Below are positions 61,831-64,000 of a stretch of DNA of 64,000 bases, piece after piece. Under the pieces are notes generated by a model, which saw only the letters and a list, made by a program, of their open reading frames with translations, did no database searches and was not told where the DNA came from. Numbering within the stretch: the stretch's first letter is position 1; each line of letters opens with the position of its first letter. Source of the DNA: Marinobacter sp. ELB17 (lineage in GTDB: Bacteria > Pseudomonadota > Gammaproteobacteria > Pseudomonadales > Oleiphilaceae); NCBI RefSeq assembly GCF_000169375.1, contig NZ_AAXY01000017.1, positions 1-64,000 of the forward strand, written 5' to 3'. The translations under genes were made by a program, and so were the position numbers.

Positions 61831-64000
61831 TAGGCTACCGTCACTTCAGCGTGAACCTGTTCCGGGTAGTCCAGCCCCAAATCCTCAAGAAACTTCCGCA
61901 TGATGGGTTCTGCCTGAAACCGGGCTGCGCGTTTGCGAGCATTCTCGGCCATAACATGGCGGTCGGTTGAGCCGCTGAAGAAATCCGCAACGGCTTCGGC
62001 CATCGTGCTTACATCCTCCGTCAGGTAACCGCTAACTCCGTGCTCAAGGATGTCTTTCGGCCCCTTACAGTTGTAAGCCACTGCGGGCATGCCGTGAGTG
62101 AAGGCTTCAAGTAGCACGTTGCCGAAGGTGTCAAAACGCGAAGGAAATACAAACAGATCCAGCCCCAGATACAGTGACGCCAGTTGCTCCCGGGTTTGCC
62201 AGCCTAAAAATACGGCATCCGGCATGGCTCGCTGAAGGTCTTCGCTGGCAGGGCCTGAACCGGCCACAACGATTTGCAGGTTGGGCAGTGAACGGCGCGC
62301 TTCCTGAACGATTTCGGGCAGATCGAAAATGCCTTTTTCGCGGCTTAGCCGGCAAGCGATAAACAGCACCGGTGTTTTGTCGTTGGCGCCTGAAATCAGG
62401 TCCGACTTGCGGACAGGTTGCACCTGAAGATCCCGCGGGGCGGTGTGGTGGGCGGTCAGGAATACCTTGTCTTCTGGCAGCTGCATTTCATGACCGGTCA
62501 GCCAGTCTCTGTGTTCACGGTTGAGCACGAACACACCGTCAAACCGACTGTAGAGCGCCCGCATCAGGCGCCGCACCCGGTCTCTTTCGTGCTGATTCAG
62601 ATTGGTGGTGTGGGCTATAAAATCAATCCAGTCTGTGTGCATAAAGAAGTAGCAGGGCACGTTGAACATCTGTTGCAGAAACAAGGCAACCAGTGCCATG
62701 GGGCCTTCGGTGGAGCAGACAATCCGGTCGTAGCCGCCTTCATAGAATATGCGGGCAATTTCCATCACATCCGGCACCCGCAGGGTTTGATCGCCGAAGG
62801 GGTGCAGGTCAATGTCCGCAATGGGCCGAACCACGCTCAGGTGGGGCTCGGGCACGGCGTCGGAATGGCAGATCAGAAAATCAAGCGGCAGGTTGGTGCG
62901 TTTAATCTCTTTGAGCTTCCCGCTCAGCGAGGTGGACACGCCGTTTTTATCCAGCAGCGTGTCGGTCAAACACAACGCCCGCCGGGAGTGCTCGTTTTTG
63001 CCAAGTTGCCGGGCGAACCGGTTGAGCAGATCGCGGTTTTGATACAGCACGCGGGTTGAGGCAAGAGTAGACCCAGCCAGTACGGTGCTGATCAACACCG
63101 GGAACGAGAGGCTGTCCAGAACCTCGGCCAGGTTAATATTGCTCATGTTGTCCTGGCGCTTGCCGTCGCCCAGAAACAGGGCCGTGAGCTGGCTGGGTAT
63201 TTCCAGTTTGCGGGTTAGCTCCTCGGTGGAAAAATCTTTCAGGCTGGGGCCCTGGTGCTTGTCCACTGCTTTGCGAATCCGTTTGGTGATCAGGTGGTTC
63301 AGGTGGTTGAACAGCTCGCCGATGATCTGGTTGACGGTGTCCACGAATGCTTCGGGATGGTTGCGCTTGCTGTCGGCGATCTTATCCAGCTGGGTAATGC
63401 AGAACGCGTAGTCTTTTGACGCCTGCCATTTCAGAAACCGCTTGGGCTTCTTGCCTTGAAGTGCATCGTGTATGAGCGCGAAAAACACGGTGGTTTTCTT
63501 GTGCTTCTGCATTTCCAGAAACAGGTTGGCGACCATAAAGCAGCCCATCTTGTCCCAGGTAGACCCGCGGTGAAGGAGAATTCGAAGCAGGCCCGGGTCC
63601 TTCAGTTTGGTGGCCGCTTGGGCGAAGTAATCCAGCAGCGCAATGTTGAGTTTCTGGTTCTCGCCAACGTTGCCGAAAGGCGCCACCTGGCCGTTGCGCA
63701 GCGCTTCCAGCGCCAGATCGGATGCGGGTCGGGTTTTCAGGCGTTGTTGCAAATCGGGCAGGTAAAGCTGTGAGCCGCAAAGGCCGGCAAAAATGCCGGT
63801 GTGGTCGTCAGAGCCGCCCGTCACCACTTTGGGCTTATCCGGGTTCACCCCAAATTCTGAGGGGTCCAGCTTGTGCTTGCGGGCATAGGCTCGAATGCGT
63901 TCTGGCGTCAGGCTTTGCACCCAGTTCAGTGTGAGTACGCTCTGCCACAGATCTCGCTGGCCGTTCAGCACTTCAAAGCGCCAGAACATCACCGCCAGCT
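61830..64000 (-). CDS. Glycosyltransferase (GT4 type) with unusual N-terminal region, partial
   Basis: At least 720 codons, open to the window edge, so the start is missing. The C-terminal third is a GT4 glycosyltransferase: VLFIACRLSREKGIFDLPEI, VVAGSGPASEDLQRAM, then VFPSRFDTFGNVLLEAFTHGMP with the sugar-nucleotide-binding Glu. The N-terminal part contains VVTGGSDDHTGIFAGLCG, a Asp-His metal motif like those in PHP phosphoesterases. The fusion suggests a bifunctional lipid- or glycan-modifying enzyme. Stop overlaps psd by one base; probable operon. Confidence 0.8.
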   Translation of the reverse strand, partial: LAVMFWRFEVLNGQRDLWQSVLTLNWVQSLTPERIRAYARKHKLDPSEFGVNPDKPKVVTGGSDDHTGIFAGLCGSQLYLPDLQQRLKTRPASDLALEALRNGQVAPFGNVGENQKLNIALLDYFAQAATKLKDPGLLRILLHRGSTWDKMGCFMVANLFLEMQKHKKTTVFFALIHDALQGKKPKRFLKWQASKDYAFCITQLDKIADSKRNHPEAFVDTVNQIIGELFNHLNHLITKRIRKAVDKHQGPSLKDFSTEELTRKLEIPSQLTALFLGDGKRQDNMSNINLAEVLDSLSFPVLISTVLAGSTLASTRVLYQNRDLLNRFARQLGKNEHSRRALCLTDTLLDKNGVSTSLSGKLKEIKRTNLPLDFLICHSDAVPEPHLSVVRPIADIDLHPFGDQTLRVPDVMEIARIFYEGGYDRIVCSTEGPMALVALFLQQMFNVPCYFFMHTDWIDFIAHTTNLNQHERDRVRRLMRALYSRFDGVFVLNREHRDWLTGHEMQLPEDKVFLTAHHTAPRDLQVQPVRKSDLISGANDKTPVLFIACRLSREKGIFDLPEIVQEARRSLPNLQIVVAGSGPASEDLQRAMPDAVFLGWQTREQLASLYLGLDLFVFPSRFDTFGNVLLEAFTHGMPAVAYNCKGPKDILEHGVSGYLTEDVSTMAEAVADFFSGSTDRHVMAENARKRAARFQAEPIMRKFLEDLGLDYPEQVHAEVTVA

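Overview
The window looks like a chromosomal segment of a marine, hydrocarbon-associated gammaproteobacterium, most likely Marinobacter or a close relative. This is inferred from gene content: an AlkB alkane hydroxylase with a divergent AraC regulator, a full C-P lyase operon, a choline ABC importer, acetylpolyamine-amidohydrolase-like enzymes, and a large metal-resistance island. No search was run, so the genus is a judgement.

Region 1 (1-15.3 kb) is a copper/heavy-metal island on the + strand: copA (5' end outside the window, two apparent frameshifts), copB, a small exported Cys/His protein, a cusC-cusB-cusA RND efflux operon, copC and copD. The operon is damaged. cusC is split twice, by an IS21-family element (3242-5655, exact ends and a 6-bp target duplication visible) and by an IS91-family element (about 5875-8188). 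cusB carries one extra G in a G tract. cusA, copC and copD are intact.

Region 2 (15.3-19.5 kb) holds more metal genes. A minus-strand set encodes a His-rich protein, a HupE/UreJ-type membrane protein and a membrane-anchored protein. It is divergent from a CsoR/RcnR-type repressor, and a G/C-tract palindrome lies between them. Then come a shortened DUF3147 protein, a yybP-ykoY manganese riboswitch with mntP, and the 3' remnant of a DmeF-like cation efflux gene abutting a LysR gene.

Region 3 (19.4-30 kb) is a catabolic cluster: LysR regulator, class III aminotransferase, 3-oxoacid CoA-transferase A and B, a decayed thiolase, a polar amino-acid ABC importer, two HDAC-family amidohydrolases, RidA and a decayed ornithine cyclodeaminase. 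The set matches the biochemically known but genetically poorly assigned route for N6-acetyl-beta-lysine (transamination, CoA transfer, thiolysis, deacetylation to 4-aminobutyrate). This is the best candidate here for an undescribed system.

Region 4 (30-45 kb): an esterase, a CorA transporter, then the minus-strand phosphonate cluster phnP / phnC-D-E-G-H-I-J-K-L-M-N with two Pho-box-like sites, and a membrane sulfatase-superfamily protein.

Region 5 (44.8-64 kb) is mostly minus strand: small metabolic and redox genes, a CHASE-GGDEF diguanylate cyclase, a CAP-domain protein, a frameshifted CHAD gene, an alkaline phosphatase, the choline importer choX-choW-choV, alkB with its divergent AraC regulator, a 1-Cys peroxiredoxin, a phosphatidylserine decarboxylase homologue and a glycosyltransferase that runs off the end.

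No rRNA, tRNA or CRISPR array was seen.
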